Source of the DNA: Carex sylvatica
Lineage: Eukaryota > Streptophyta > Magnoliopsida > Poales > Cyperaceae
NCBI GenBank assembly: GCA_964058845.1
Contig: CAXKVR010000052.1
Coordinates: 124,001 to 188,000 of the forward strand
DNA length: 64,000 bases
Reading direction: 5' to 3'
In this document: positions 36,540 to 48,430 of the stretch, piece after piece
Numbering within the stretch: position 1 is the first letter of the stretch
Layout of the letters: each line of letters starts with the position of its first letter
Notes under the pieces: model-generated
The model's database searches: none
Told to the model about the DNA's origin: nothing
Seen by the model: the letters and a program-made list of their open reading frames with translations, nothing else
Position numbers and translations under genes: made by a program

Positions 36540-36895
36540 CATTGTTTTTCTAACCCACTGAACAAACGACTCGTTTCTGATTTTCAAAGTCCAAACAGTC
36601 GATCCAAACCGTTAGATGTTCATCTATATTAAAATATGCTTGAAAACCAAATTATATATTTTTTGACTATTTATTAAGATGATTTGAAAATCGTTGTTTT
36701 TACTAAAATTCTGCATCATTGAAAAACAACGATTTCAAACCATTTTAATAAATAGTAAAATAAAATTCAAAAAATATAAATTTTGTCTCCAAGCACATTT
36801 AAATATAGATAAAACATCTAACAGTTTGAATCAACTATTTGGACTTTAAAAATCAGAAAATCGAGTCTTTGTTCTAGAGGTTAGGAAATGTTTTG
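36540..36895. mobile_element. hairpin MITE inserted in the LINE tail
   Basis: Two arms of about 150 bp are inverted copies, with outer parts 'tttttctaacccactgaacaaa.gactcg' on the left and 'cgagtctttgttctagaggttagg' on the right. The centre has aaaatcgttgttttta and aaaaacaacgattt around a short spacer. Inner arm text (tttactatttattaag, and ttttgtctccaagcacattt) is shared with the foldback elements at 55.5-57.5 kb. No coding capacity. Exact ends are uncertain by a few bases. Confidence 0.7.
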
Positions 36896-37051
36896 AGCTT
36901 AGTCATTCTCTATTTTTTAGATCCTTAGGACTTTTGAGCGGGACTAATGACGTGGGGCTTAGGACTTCGATATTTACGATTTACAATGTAGGCATAATAT
37001 TATTAGTATTATTATTATTACTACTGCTACTATTATTGGTACAATTACTAC

Positions 37052-37419
37052 TAATGTGAAAATGGTATGGATAATATTCGATCCGTATTTGAAAAATTAA
37101 ATGTGGATATATAATATTTGAATATCCATGTGGATATCGATACTAATATGCTTATGTTTTAATTATCCATATTCAAATAAAAGATATACACTATATATTT
37201 TAATATATATTATGAAAAAATTATGTTATTCACCATTAAAATTAGATAAATATTATGAACTTTAGTATTTTTTTTAATATTCTTTTAAATTATTTTAATA
37301 AATATCTAATTCGATCCGCATCTATATTTGAATCTGTATGATATCCACTCTGGATCCGTATCAAAAAAAAAAATGATTCTACCACTATATGCTCTGTATC
37401 TTCTCCGTTTTCATCCCTA
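37052..37419. mobile_element. hAT-type MITE, 8-bp duplication ATTACTAC
   Basis: A perfect 8-bp duplication ATTACTAC (37044-37051 and 37420-37427) flanks a 368-bp unit whose right end is CCGTTTTCATCCCTA and whose left end (taatgtgaaaatggt) is a decayed form of TAGGGGTGAAAACGG. The interior shares long strings with the 63572-63880 copy (e.g. gaaaaaattatgttattcac, then attaaaattag). It sits inside the ATT-repeat part of the LINE tail. Confidence 0.88.
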
Positions 37420-37954
37420 ATTACTACTATTATTGTTATTATTGTTATTATTATTATAATAACAATAAAAAAAAAATTAGAGATAACAATAATTATTATT
37501 ATTACTATTATTTATAATTTATTCGACTTGTCTGAACTAAAGGCTTTGTTTTCGATTGAATTTTGTTTATAGTTTATCCAACTTGTTTGAACTTAATGCT
37601 TTGTTATTGTTGTTTCAGTTGAACAATATTGATTCTTAAAATCTCGTCCTTCATTAATAATTAATTTTCATCCTTCAAATTTTGTTCCGTTAAGATTGAA
37701 AATTAAAATTCAATCCCTTCTTTTTATAAAAAAGAAAAAGAGCAATTGGAACCCACAAACATCTCTTCAAGAGTGGAAATGTTGATGATGTTTCTCTTCT
37801 TTTGTCATTTTTAAAGCTAGGTTTACGAAAAATTAAATGTATTTATTTTCTTGAATATTAAATTTAAATTAAATTAAAAAAAGTTCGGAAGAAATGGCTG
37901 CAAAATAAAAATTAGCTACCACATTTTTTATTTTGTCGCCGCAATTCACAGTTA

Positions 37955-38195
37955 ATCCCCCCAAAAAAAATTTGAATTCGTATCCTCTGAGATATCTTAA
38001 ACTTGGCGTGACTTTATGGAAAATCCCAACCGTTCAATACTTTCTGCACGAATCTCGAAGCTAAAATAATACTGGCCCCTGCGCTACCCCGGAATAGGCA
38101 CCAGACACCTCGGTCTCGCAAAAGTTGAGATATCTCAGAGGATACGCACTCAAAAAATTTGGGGACGAAATTGGGGATAACGATGTGCCTCGGAC
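37955..38195. mobile_element. small foldback MITE, ~240 bp
   Basis: The left arm (ttaatccccccaaaaaaaatttga..tcgtatcctctgagatatctt) and right arm (gagatatctcagaggatacg..ctcaaaaaatttgggg) are inverted copies over about 45 bp. The core is a GC-richer ~110-bp stretch. A short frame reads through it, but I regard that as chance. Superfamily unknown. Confidence 0.6.
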
Positions 38196-40225
38196 CGGAT
38201 AAAGAATCGTAATATTCTTTATCCCGTGAATTCCCCAAAATGCCCCATAGAATTAAGGCCCGTTTATATCCTGTTAATCAGAAGAAGGGTAGTTCTGTCT
38301 TTTCAGATAGAAGCCGAATAAAAAGTAAGATTCGTGGCCTTGCAGCTGTTGATGGATGCCACGTAGGAATTCATGACACCTTGTAGAGGTGGCAAGTGGC
38401 GCAAAGTTCACAGGGCCCGCTTATGCAATTCCACCTGGCCAGTGAGTAGTGACTTCCATTGGATAAGCTTTCTCTGGCAAGTTTATCAGCTTATATTGTT
38501 ATATTATTTTTAATACTATTATAGATAAATTGATCGAAAGAGGACAAACATCTAATTTTTTCTGCCACGTAATTTTACTTTTATATTAACAAATTATATT
38601 TCACAGCATCCGTGCATTTCTTTTTCTTTTTTTTCAGTTACTTTATGCAATTATTATTAGAGATGACTAGCTGAAAATGATATGGCTGACAGATGGAACC
38701 TAATTGTCAACGATACTGTAGACTGACTGTAAATGAACAGTACAGTCGGAATCAAAGATTAGATATATAGATAAATTTGCATATTTGTATTACACTTTTA
38801 GCATATCTTTGAGTATAATTACATTGGAGGCACTGCCTTTGCTGTATGAACATATCTCTATTTGATTCCTACTAATTTAAAATTGAAAAGGAAATCTTGG
38901 CATTTCATTCGCTAAAAAAGGGCATCATTTTTTGTTTAAGTCAAATAAACTTCTAATAAATAAAAATAATATGTCCAATTGTATGTATATTAGGTGGGAA
39001 TTGAAAAAGAAAAAAAAGAAAAGAGAATAAGGTTAACACTTATAAATGATAATATAAGACAATATAATATGCTCGAGTTAATTGGTAAACGGAGAAAAAA
39101 AATTTTGAGATGACTATTAGTATTCTTATAAATAATATATATATACAATTAATAAAATGCGTAACCCATCACATGTTTTTTGTTATTTTATACAAAAGAA
39201 TTAAGCACTAGTCAAGTCAACAAAACAAATGCATTTATACGAGACTGGGTCAAATATAAAGCGCCGACTAGAGATGAGAATACATCTCCGAAACATCTAC
39301 TATTTAATTATACTTATCATCAGCGATGAAAAATATCTTCATTTTGAATTTCGTTTTTTTTTTGCCAAACAATAATATGTTCGTTTTGTAATTTGTTTTA
39401 TGAGGAACTTCCAGAAAAGAGGGTCCGTCAACTTTGGACGATGGCTAAGCGAGACGTGGATAAGTGACGTCAGAACTGTTAAGCAATGACGGCGTTAAGT
39501 TAGACGTGGCAGAGCGATAGCCAAGGGAGATAACTGCGTGAAGTAGGAGATAACAGATAAGGGGTGGGGGCGGTGGGAAAAGCGTGTGGTGAGGAGAAGG
39601 CGTGTGGACCCACCAACCCTCTCGGCTTTCTTTGCGTGGCTGTCTTAACGCTTCAAAAGTTAAAAAGAAAAAGAACAAGAAACTATTATTCTTTACTCGG
39701 ATTTAAATCTACGGGTTATATGAAGACCCGAATCCGCAATATTGTAATAGGCAGAGTGCGAGACCACGAGGTCCACGAGAGCGTTAGAGCAGTTTTGCTA
39801 TTGTAACGGTCAACGAATTTCCGGGTTCTCTCTTTATAGAACGGATCCAGGTGTCGGTGTCGGTGTCGCTTGGAAGTGTATTTCACGGAGTACGTCGGTG
39901 CTCCAGGTCGATCCTCATTAGCTATAGAAATCATGTTCTCTTTGCGTGACGCCACGGCAGTTGATGGCTAAATTCCGGTTAGAACTGGTCTTTGGGGTTC
40001 TTGGTTTCTATCGTGAGATGCTTGCTGATCCTAAACCCCTGGAAGGCTGGAACAGAGTACGTGGGGACCGCATAGTGATTGGACGAAACCGGTATTGGTC
40101 CCACCGTACGATATACACATACGCGCGTAAGGAGCTACGATTTTTATTTTTATTTTTTCAATGATCTAGACCGTAGGTGCTCCTTTTTTTTCTTTTTCTT
40201 TTTTCTGTTTCCTACTCGCAAGTTT
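38196..40225. other. intergenic; GC-richer island at 39430-40130 without a gene
   Basis: The stretch 39430-40130 is clearly richer in G+C than its surroundings and has promoter-like motifs such as GTGACGTCA (about 39466) and CGTGG strings. Frames on both strands (39445-39678, 39564-39806, 39716-39955, 39946-40164) are short, overlapping and domain-free. It could be the promoter or first exon of a lost or unrecognised gene. I cannot support a gene call. Confidence 0.4.
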
Positions 40226-41441
40226 CCGAAACTTTTATTAATATAAAAAAAATATATATATTAATTTCAAAAACAATCTGCATTTTCGTTCGATTTCGAA
40301 AACTAACCAAATTAATGGTATTTTTATCGGTTTTGATCAATCTTTCCGGTAACAAAACAACTGATTTTGTTACATTGAATTGGTGATTTATCACCAGTGC
40401 TTATGCGAAATTCAATTTTAAGATACATATTATTTTATTTTATAATTATTTTTTATTGAAGACTTTAAAAATTTAATTGCTGATAGTTTTAAATTAATTT
40501 TCATTACAAAGAAGTCCAATTAGATATATATTATTTTATTTTATAGTTATTTTTCACCAAAGACTCTAGAAATTTAATCGCTGATAGCCCTAAATTATTT
40601 TTTATTAGAAATAAGTTTAATTAGATATATATTATTTTATTTTATGATTATTTTTCACCGAAGACCTTAGAAATTTAATCTCCGATAATTCTAAATTAAT
40701 TTTTATTAGAAAAAGTCTAATTAAATATATATTATTTTATTTTATAGTTTTTTTTCACCGAAAACTATAGAAGTTTAATCGCCAAAATTCCTGAATTATA
40801 TTTTATTAGAAAAAAATCTAATTAGATATATATCATTTTATTTTATGATTATTTTTTATCGAAAACCCTAGAAGTTTAATCGCTGAGAATCCTCAATTAT
40901 TTTTTATTAAAAAAATCTAATTAGATATATATTATTTTATTTTATGGTATTTATTACTAAAGACTAAATTATTATTGTATGGAAAAAGTACAAAGAGCCT
41001 ATAAGTTTAATTCTAAATTATTTTTTATTAGAAAAAGTCTAATTAAATATATATTATTTTATTTCATGGTTATTTTTTATCGAAAACTCCAGAAATTTAA
41101 TCACCGATAGTCCTAAATTAATTTTTATTACAAAGAAGTCCAATTAGATATATATTATTTTCTTTTATGGTTATTTTTCACCGAAGATTCTAAAAGTTTA
41201 ATTGCTGTAGTCCTAAATTAATTTTTATTAGAAAAGAGTCCAATTAGATATATATTATTTTATTTTATGATTATTTTTCACCGAAGATCTCAGAAGTGCA
41301 ATCGCCGATAGCCTTAAATTAAGAATTGTTACAAGAAAGATTGATTAAAACCGGTAAAAATACCACTGGTTTGGTCCGTTTCTCGAACCTGGGTAGTTTT
41401 TTAAATTAATATATATTTTTGAATATTAATAAAAATTTCGG
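40226..41441. mobile_element. MULE-type element: long inverted ends around a ~100-bp tandem array
   Basis: Inverted ends of about 110 bp run inward from 40226 (CCGAAACTTTTATTAATA...) and from 41441. They share ggtatttttaYcggttttRa and tcaatctttc near their inner edges (40317-40360; 41330-41372). The flanks CGCAAGTTT (40217-40225) and CTCAAGTTT (41442-41450) match at 8 of 9 bases, the duplication length of Mutator-like elements. Between the ends lies only the tandem array described separately. There is no transposase. Confidence 0.75.
40405..41325. repeat. ~100-bp tandem repeat, about nine copies
   Basis: Each unit contains TCYAATTAGATATATATTAT, then ttttattttat, a 'ttatttttcaccgaaga' block, 'agaaatttaatcgccgatag' and 'ctaaattaatttttattaga'. 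Starts recur near 40415, 40517, 40618, 40718, 40819, 40917, 41038, 41139 and 41239. One unit (about 40917-41037) is about 20 bp longer. Identity is high but not perfect, so the array has diverged. It fills almost the whole interior of the inverted-repeat element. Confidence 0.9.
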
Positions 41442-41450
41442 CTCAAGTTT

Positions 41451-42874
41451 CAATGTTTCATGAATTATAATACTATTCAGTCATTCGCTACACCATTTCT
41501 TCATTGGTTGTATTTGCATAAGATCTGATGTATTTGTACAGTACCGGAGAAGGTCTGGCTCCGGCTTGCATTCTATTGAGTCACAATTTTTTAAATTAAT
41601 TTGAAATAATTATCCCCACCTATTATATTCCTTAAAAATCAAACTCGAAAGATCTTGATACTCAGGAAGAAATTGTCAAAGATTTCCTTCCATCTGAGAT
41701 GTAAAACGGGAGCAAATTGAGCTAGGCACCGCTAGCTATCTGATCGTGATCGTTGGATCCCGGTCAAACGGTTGGGAGGAAATTCCAAATTGGTGAAGAG
41801 TTAGTGTGGGGCCACTTCCCAGTAACTAAGCGCGGCGCGGAGGAATCTTGTAACGTGCGTGATTGGATAGCAGGAGATGCTGCGCCACGTGAGCTAGTTG
41901 ATCTAGTGACTTAGTGCCATGCATGCATGCAAACATGCATCATGCTTCTGCTTCGTGCATTGCGAAATGTTAGCATCAAGAAACGTTCTTGGCATGCCTG
42001 TTTAATTTCTTTCCATTTCTAGCAAAAAAAATGCTTCTTGCAAGTAGTGCAATTGAGATATTCATTGCAGATCTCAACTAATTAACATAGCTTGATATAT
42101 ATATGCTTCTCCAGATTTGGAGAAAGTAATTAATAACTTTGACATTTCAAAGTATTAATTACCATTTTCCGAAGCCGAAGGTAAACATATGATGTAAAAG
42201 TTGGGCATGTATACCTCGTTTACTTGATAGTCAAATACAAAAAAGAAAAGAAAAAAAAAGAATCCATAATAATAACTTTACATATTTCCTGGATGCATTT
42301 TGTTAGTCAAATATAACGGAACTTGTTGAAGCTTTCTGGCATATTACAGAAAGGTTCGATGGAGAGGTTTAGAAAATTTAAATTTAAGAGAGAAATTTGT
42401 TGGAGATTCAACTTAGTTTATTATGATCAAATAGTCAATTTTGTTGGGTAGGATGTATATTTTTGTTTTCTAGATACAATAATGATTTAGATAGTCTTAT
42501 GATATCTTCGAATATGCAAGGCATGCCCTTTGGTTATTGTATGAGACAAATGGTATTTAGTGTGTTTGGTAGAGTGCATAATAGCCGAATAGCGAAATTG
42601 TTGCCAAATAGTTTGGAACAACATGCTAATCAGTGCCATTAATTATGTTAAAGGACCAAAATGTTAGACAACACTCTTTTATTTTTCGAATAGCAATCTT
42701 TAAGTTAATCTAATTGATTAATTTAAAATATTGGCTGAGCAACATTTTTTTTTATTCATCTACTTACATTTATTGCTTTGTTCTCACTTTAGAATTGATA
42801 AAAAAAAAAAAAAAAAAAGCAGCTTTAGGGTTTTTATAAGGAAAACGAATATGTATTAATTTGGAGTAGAATTA
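41451..42874. other. intergenic, no gene seen
   Basis: It contains a CACGTG G-box with adjacent CATGCATG (RY-like) motifs at about 41885-41940, which could be promoter elements, but no reading frame follows. The rest is AT-rich and unremarkable. Confidence 0.4.
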
Positions 42875-43243
42875 GGGTGTTGTTAAGCTCACCAAGTTAC
42901 TTCAAATAATATCGAACTGACGTAAAACAACAAATTCAAACCGTTAAAACTGATCCACTTATAGAGTGAAGTGTTTACATGTCAAAATTTAAATTCTTTG
43001 ACTTAATTTAGTATAAAGTTAAGTCGTCAAAAAAAGATTTATAAGTTAATTTTAATGCATTTATTTTATATCATTTTGTTGTCACTTGACTTTATATTAA
43101 ATTAATTTGGAAATTCAAAAGTTGACATATAAATGCATCACTCGTGAAGTAGATCGGTTTCAACGGTTTTGATTCGTTGTTTGAAGTTATCTGATAAGTT
43201 TTGAGTTGATCTCACAAAAAACTTGGTGAGCTTTAGAACACCC
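42875..43243. mobile_element. foldback MITE with GGGTGTT...AACACCC ends
   Basis: The left end GGGTGTTGTTAAGCTCACCA and the right end TGGTGAGCTTTAGAACACCC are inverted repeats, with pairing continuing inward (ttcaaataat..., accgttaaaactgatc and gatcggtttcaacggtttt). TA directly borders each end, as in Tc1/mariner-type MITEs, though the ends do not match the usual Stowaway consensus. No coding capacity. Confidence 0.7.
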
Positions 43244-43283
43244 TAGTTCTACTTCTATATTTGTTTTAGAGCTAGTAGAACTA

Positions 43284-43455
43284 TGGTGTTTTCAAGTTCA
43301 CCAAGTTCCTTTGTGAATTCATCTCTCAAACCTATCAGATTGATTTCAAATGACGAATTTGAACTGTTAAAACTCATCTACCTTATGAGTGATGTGTCTA
43401 CATGCCATGCCAAAATTTTAAAATTTCAAATTAATTTTGTATTGAGTCAACTCTA
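43284..43455. mobile_element. half copy of the adjacent MITE
   Basis: The text ggtgttttcaagttcaccaa, then 'tttcaaatgacgaatttgaactgttaaaactcatctacc' and 'gagtgatgtgtctacatg', is a diverged copy of one arm of the element at 42875-43243, only 40 bp away. The other arm is missing. It is a truncated relic. Confidence 0.6.
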
Positions 43456-43991
43456 AAACCCTCTCTCCACATCTTGTGGTAATTTTGAAAATGAATTAAC
43501 GATGATAATGTTAAGATTAAAGAGGATTAAGTTTTTAAATTTAAGAGACATGTCATGATATGTATTTTATCACCCGTTCAATTTTTAATTTTTGTTCTTC
43601 TTATTTGTTTTGATCGAACAAATTTTATGTTTTCATTAATTTTTTCTCATTTACGAAGAAGTACTGTTTACATGTTAGAAACATAATTCAACTCTTTTGT
43701 GTTTTTCAGTTTTTCTGCAAAATTATTGCAAAACATGGTCACAATAAGGCAGTATAATTACTAAAATTTACTCCAATCACTTTACTGAAAAAAAATTACT
43801 CTAATCGGAATAAATAGTTTCTTTTACGGGTAAAGTTTTTGTCCAAAAATATTTAGACAAAATCTTATTTAGAAGTTGGGTCTAAACTGTTCGATAGGTG
43901 TTAACATGTACAGTTTAAATTTACAGGGCCAATTAAATTTACTAAATTTTAAATATATTCACACGAATCTCAATGCAAAACATACAATTTA

Positions 43992-44060
43992 AATCCGACT
44001 TTGGATCAAATTTGTCCAAATCCCTTTGGATCAAATTTGTCCAAATCCCTTTGGACAACA
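43992..44060. repeat. 28-bp direct repeat, about 2.3 copies
   Basis: The unit ggatcaaatttgtccaaatccctttggat repeats head to tail twice and a third copy starts. It lies in AT-rich intergenic DNA. Confidence 0.7.
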
Positions 44061-46855
44061 TCCAATTCCTTATTTTACTGGTATTCTTATATTTTGATCG
44101 ATTATATATGATTATAGCAATTTTTGTGGAGGGAACTTGAAGCAACTTCAATTTCCCTGTAGTAAAACGGCTACCTTGAGGAATGATCAATTCAGCTGGC
44201 ATGAATCAATCCATGCATGTAAAAGGAACCAGATCTGGATCTGGCAGTTTAATGCCTAAATTTCGGGGCTCAGATACTTTAGATTTCGTTTCTGGTATTA
44301 CTCGATGGAGCGTTTTAATTCAATTCTGAGTTCTGACTAATACCCACAAAATCCGATTGCGTGGCGTGTACGGATCATAGAAAACAAAAGAGTCAAGGGA
44401 GAGGAGTTGTATGCATTATATATGCATCTATTCTAAGTTCTAACCTTTGCTTATACATTTTATTATATTATTATTATATTTATTTTTTGTCATGGTAGAA
44501 GAAGCAACCTACCTTTATGGGTTGGCCATGTGGCCTTTTTTAATTTTGCAACGATATATAGCTGGTGGAGTGGTGAGTGTTTGCGTACTCCATCAACATC
44601 TCTCCCTTTATTTACCATTTTACCCTGCTGTAAAACTGTAAATATAGAACTTTATGTTGTGGTCCCGGCTTTTTGTACCGGCCTAAAATACAAAAACTTA
44701 TTCATCGTTTGATTCGGTTTTCTTGCAAATATTTCAGTTTGATAAATAGCAAGAAAGCGTTAATGCTACGTAACCAAAACAGGGTTCGCCTCGCTTTCAA
44801 TTATACTTTCCAAATTAATAACAGCATATTTTCTTTTGAAAAATATTTCAATCAGAAGATGATCCCAAAAAGTTCTTCAAATTATTAGCTTAACGTCGAA
44901 ATAAATACGCGCCAAACCATCAAATTTAGGCAAATCAGATATCTACTAGATATTTTACAAGTAATATAAGTCGATCAATTCATAACACACTATTTGAATC
45001 TACCTGCAATGGTGTAATTTTTATATACAATTATAACCTCTGTTATTTATTAAAAATATTTATTAAAAACAAAACAAAAAGGAAAGGAACAAATTTTCTT
45101 TTAAGGCACGTTTTCCATATCATTCAAAGCATTCTTGTAATTCTCACAAAAATTATCATTCTCATCGTAGAATAATTTTATACCACAAAATTATCCTGCC
45201 TATATATTTTAGAAATCGATTCATAAAATTTCATACTTAACAATATTAATTTATAAACATAAAACCATTAGAACATAACCTTACGGCCTTACCGTGTAAA
45301 AAGATAAATTTTATTGAAATAAAAGGTTAATCAAATTACAAGAGATACTATAGCAATTTAAAGAAGAAACAAAAAAGGGTTTATCCGAATCTTATTCCTG
45401 TGTGTGTGAACTTTTACATTGGGTGAAGGTAAGAATCACACAACTCACAAGAGAGCGATAAAAAGTGCCAAAAATTTAAAAATAAATAAAAAAGAGAGCA
45501 TCTTTTTTGGAAGCCTGGAAGGAAAGCGACTAAGGGGGGCAAATGTGGTCCCTGAGGTGTGATGTCGTGTCTAACTGGTAGGATCCTACGCCTGCTAGTG
45601 GGTCCCATGAATTTCAAACTCAAGATCTGATCTCAATTCTCAATTCCCAAATTGTTCATACAAATGGAGAAATTAAAAGAGAAAAAAAAAAAAAAAACGC
45701 AGCTAAAAAGAATGAGATAAAATGTAAAAACATGATTTTATCCCGAAATTTTTATTTATACCCTTTCACAGAAAAAAAAAATCAAAATACTCCAAAATAT
45801 GAGAATTATTTCACATTTATCCGAGCCGCCAAGCCAATATGTAACTCCATTTTTAAGGGCACAGATTCGTTTGGAGGTCCCTCAAATCCTATATATTTAA
45901 TATTACAGTGCAATTTTGGACTTTTTTTTGGGGAGGGGGGGGTGGGGGGGAAGCCAATCTACAGTTTTCCAAGAATAGAGCTGTATATTGGCTTAATGGC
46001 CCGGATAGATATGAAATTCTCTTAAAATGAAGGTGTTTTGATTTATTTATTATTTATTATGGTATAAATAAAAAAAATTGAATTTTATCTCTGGATAAAA
46101 TTAAATTTTAAATATTCGTTCTGAATTATTCAATACAATCTTCATATGAAAATATTTTTGAAAGTTAAAAAAAAAAAGACTAGTGTTTCTATATATCACT
46201 TCTGGTAACTAAACAATGTCATATATATTTTTCGATTTGATTATTCAACTATGAATCATTCCTCTCTTTAATTGCTAAATTATTAATTTGGTCCCAATTA
46301 TGTTCTCAAGTTCACCTTGAAATCAATTATACCCAAATTTAAGAATTTGGTGTCTGGTACCACAAAATTGAATACTGGGTGTCCCGTTGCAGATTTTTTT
46401 TTTCTCAAATTTATATGATTTCATTTGTGAAAATTTTGAAACCTTTGAAATTGATGTAATTATGTAAATGTGATATTTTTACTGCTACAAAAAAGGTTTA
46501 TCATCTTGTAAGTTAAATGGATCAATAATTCGACAAGTCAACTGGTTAATTTATCTATCATTTGAATTTACAATGAAAGCGTGGTTTAGATTTTTATGGT
46601 ACCAGGTTCTGCTCATTTAACGCAGTACTGTTACAGAACTTGAATTTATATTCATAAGGTACCAGGTTTTGCTCATTTAACGCACTGTTACATAACTAGA
46701 GTTTTTTTTTTCCTAGCGCTTTGAAATTTGATTTTGTTATGGCGATGATTTGATGCCTTTATTTATGACATTGGGGGAGAATTTGCATGATCATTATTAG
46801 TGTGGCACCGTATGAAACTCCAAGCAACGGAAGCAGAGTGAAACCTGATTTGCAT
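44061..46855. other. intergenic, no gene seen
   Basis: AT-rich sequence with several spurious short frames (e.g. 44447-44641, 45732-46025). A G-run (gggaggggggggtgggg) lies at about 45932-45950. A ~60-bp duplication (ggtaccaggttytgctcatttaacgca) occurs at about 46598-46690. Nothing coding is supported. Confidence 0.5.
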
Positions 46856-47065
46856 GGAAGCAAATCTGCTGCGATACGAATCCCTACTACAGTACTCTGA
46901 AATTCCTATTTCTTTTAAATCTCATTGTTTATATTTTTTTACACGCATCTCTAAATAGTTAGTTTTTTTATGTACGCATCTTAAAAAACAATCAACAGTT
47001 AAATTTAAAAAAACAGAGATTTCAGAATACTGTAGCAGAATTCGGATCGCAGCAGATTTGTTTCC
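46856..47065. mobile_element. foldback MITE with 9-bp duplication GATTTGCAT
   Basis: The 210-bp unit has inverted ends GGAAGCAAATCTGCTGCGAT and ATCGCAGCAGATTTGTTTCC. The pairing continues through 'gaatccctactacagtactctgaaat'. It is flanked by perfect 9-bp repeats GATTTGCAT (46847-46855, 47066-47074). A 9-bp duplication points to the Mutator superfamily. No coding capacity. Confidence 0.85.
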
Positions 47066-47074
47066 GATTTGCAT

Positions 47075-48430
47075 TGCGTTACATCACTTTCTAACTACTC
47101 TTAGGAAGTCAGAACAGATGGGTACTTAAAAATCACAAAAACGCACAAATTTGATGGAATGTCAGATTTCGGGATAAATATATGATGGATTTAATTGGGT
47201 CCAATCTGGTTTGGTTGTCAGAAGTGCAGTGGTTGGATCCACCATCCACGCTCACTTCACTGTTCTCCCTTTATTATTCTCTTCTCTCCAAAGCTATATA
47301 ATCTAGTTCCTCTCCGGTCCTAAATCTCTTGGAACTCTCTGGTCTAGCAGAGCAGAGTACTTCATTAAAAGAGCGCCTCATTAGTTGGAGGCATCCATTT
47401 TATTAATGACTGGAGAGGTTCGAATCAGTTATTCCTCAAGAACATGAGATCACTGGCTCTTCAAGATACTAGGTACCCTCTTTTAGCCAATATTTTATTT
47501 TCATGGCCTAATCATTTTAAGGGGCCTCAATAATTAAAACCGTTGGTTTTCTATGTGGGTCTTGATATCTACCTATATGTACAACAAAAGATTGATTGAT
47601 ATCTTGCTGTTGGTTCATGATAAATCCATCTAGGCCATCCGATCAAAATCATACGGTCCTCTCTAATACATTGAGGTTCATTTAGTGTTAGCAACTTCAA
47701 AATTACTTGAATTGATTCAATTGCCTGTTTAATCCAATCCAATTCCATTTATTTTTCTCTTGTTTGACTTATTGTAGATTAGATCCAACATTGACTTGAG
47801 ACATGTTACAGCCTCTGAATAACTAGGTCCCTAGGACCTGATCTAGGAATTGCTCCAGATCCAAATTAATTAGTAAATTTGAACATAAAAATAAATTGTG
47901 TGAACCATTATATGAAAGACCTCAAAGGGCAAAAATAAAAATAAATTGACTGATTGAGGTTAAAAAAAAAATTTGGGAGAACAAGGTGGGATCAATGAAT
48001 GGGAGACATCACATTAGGTGTCAGTTGGGGTCTATACAAAATACATCAACATACTCACAGATGCCTACAATTAGTGCCTCCTCAACCACCTCCATATTAA
48101 TTAGATCAGATAGAAATAAGCTAAGCAAAGTATGAATAGATGTACTTATATGCACAATTCACGTTTATAAATTAAAAAATAATTTAATATATTCAGTGTG
48201 TGTTTCTGTGTGTGTGAGTGAGGATGACCCAGCTAGCTAGGAAATAATAAATTGGTATTGTGATTGAGTGTAGTCAGATGGGATGGGGGCTCACAAGGGA
48301 CTAAAAATACAGTAGAGATTTCTCACATGGCAAGTGTTGTGCTGTGAGTAATTGAGTTGGCTCCTCACTGCCTCACATGCATGATCAATTGATCACCTCT
48401 ACATACTACAAAACACAAGCTAGGTGGAGA
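47075..48430. other. intergenic; possible promoter near 47280-47330, no gene seen
   Basis: A TATA-like CTATATAATC at about 47294-47303 is preceded by CT-rich sequence and followed by GC-richer leader-like DNA to about 47480. No open frame or known small RNA precursor is recognised. The remainder up to the hAT element is AT-rich. Confidence 0.35.

Larger units (their letters stand above)
36165..37617 (+). mobile_element. 5'-truncated LINE tail, interrupted by two MITEs
   Basis: The sequence from about 36165 (cgtgtatgttgcagtgg...) parallels the coding end and 3' UTR of the LINE at 19.5-20.5 kb but on the + strand. It includes 'gatatacgtgataggcttggggta'-like text and the (ATT/TTA)n stretch, and ends in 'acttaatgctttgttattgttgtt'. 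It carries frameshifts and stops. It is interrupted by a hairpin MITE (36540-36895) and a hAT MITE (37052-37419). The flanks share gttgaa/acaata strings that may be the remnant of a duplication. Confidence 0.75.

Noticed and set aside
39445..40164. Possible gene in the GC-rich island
   Set aside because: Four short overlapping frames on both strands without family features; composition alone does not support a gene.
45930..45955. G-run as a possible G-quadruplex or polypurine tract of an LTR element
   Set aside because: No LTR ends, duplications or retrotransposon genes around it.
47270..47500. microRNA precursor downstream of the TATA-like site
   Set aside because: I compared it by eye with conserved plant miRNA families and found no match and no convincing long hairpin.
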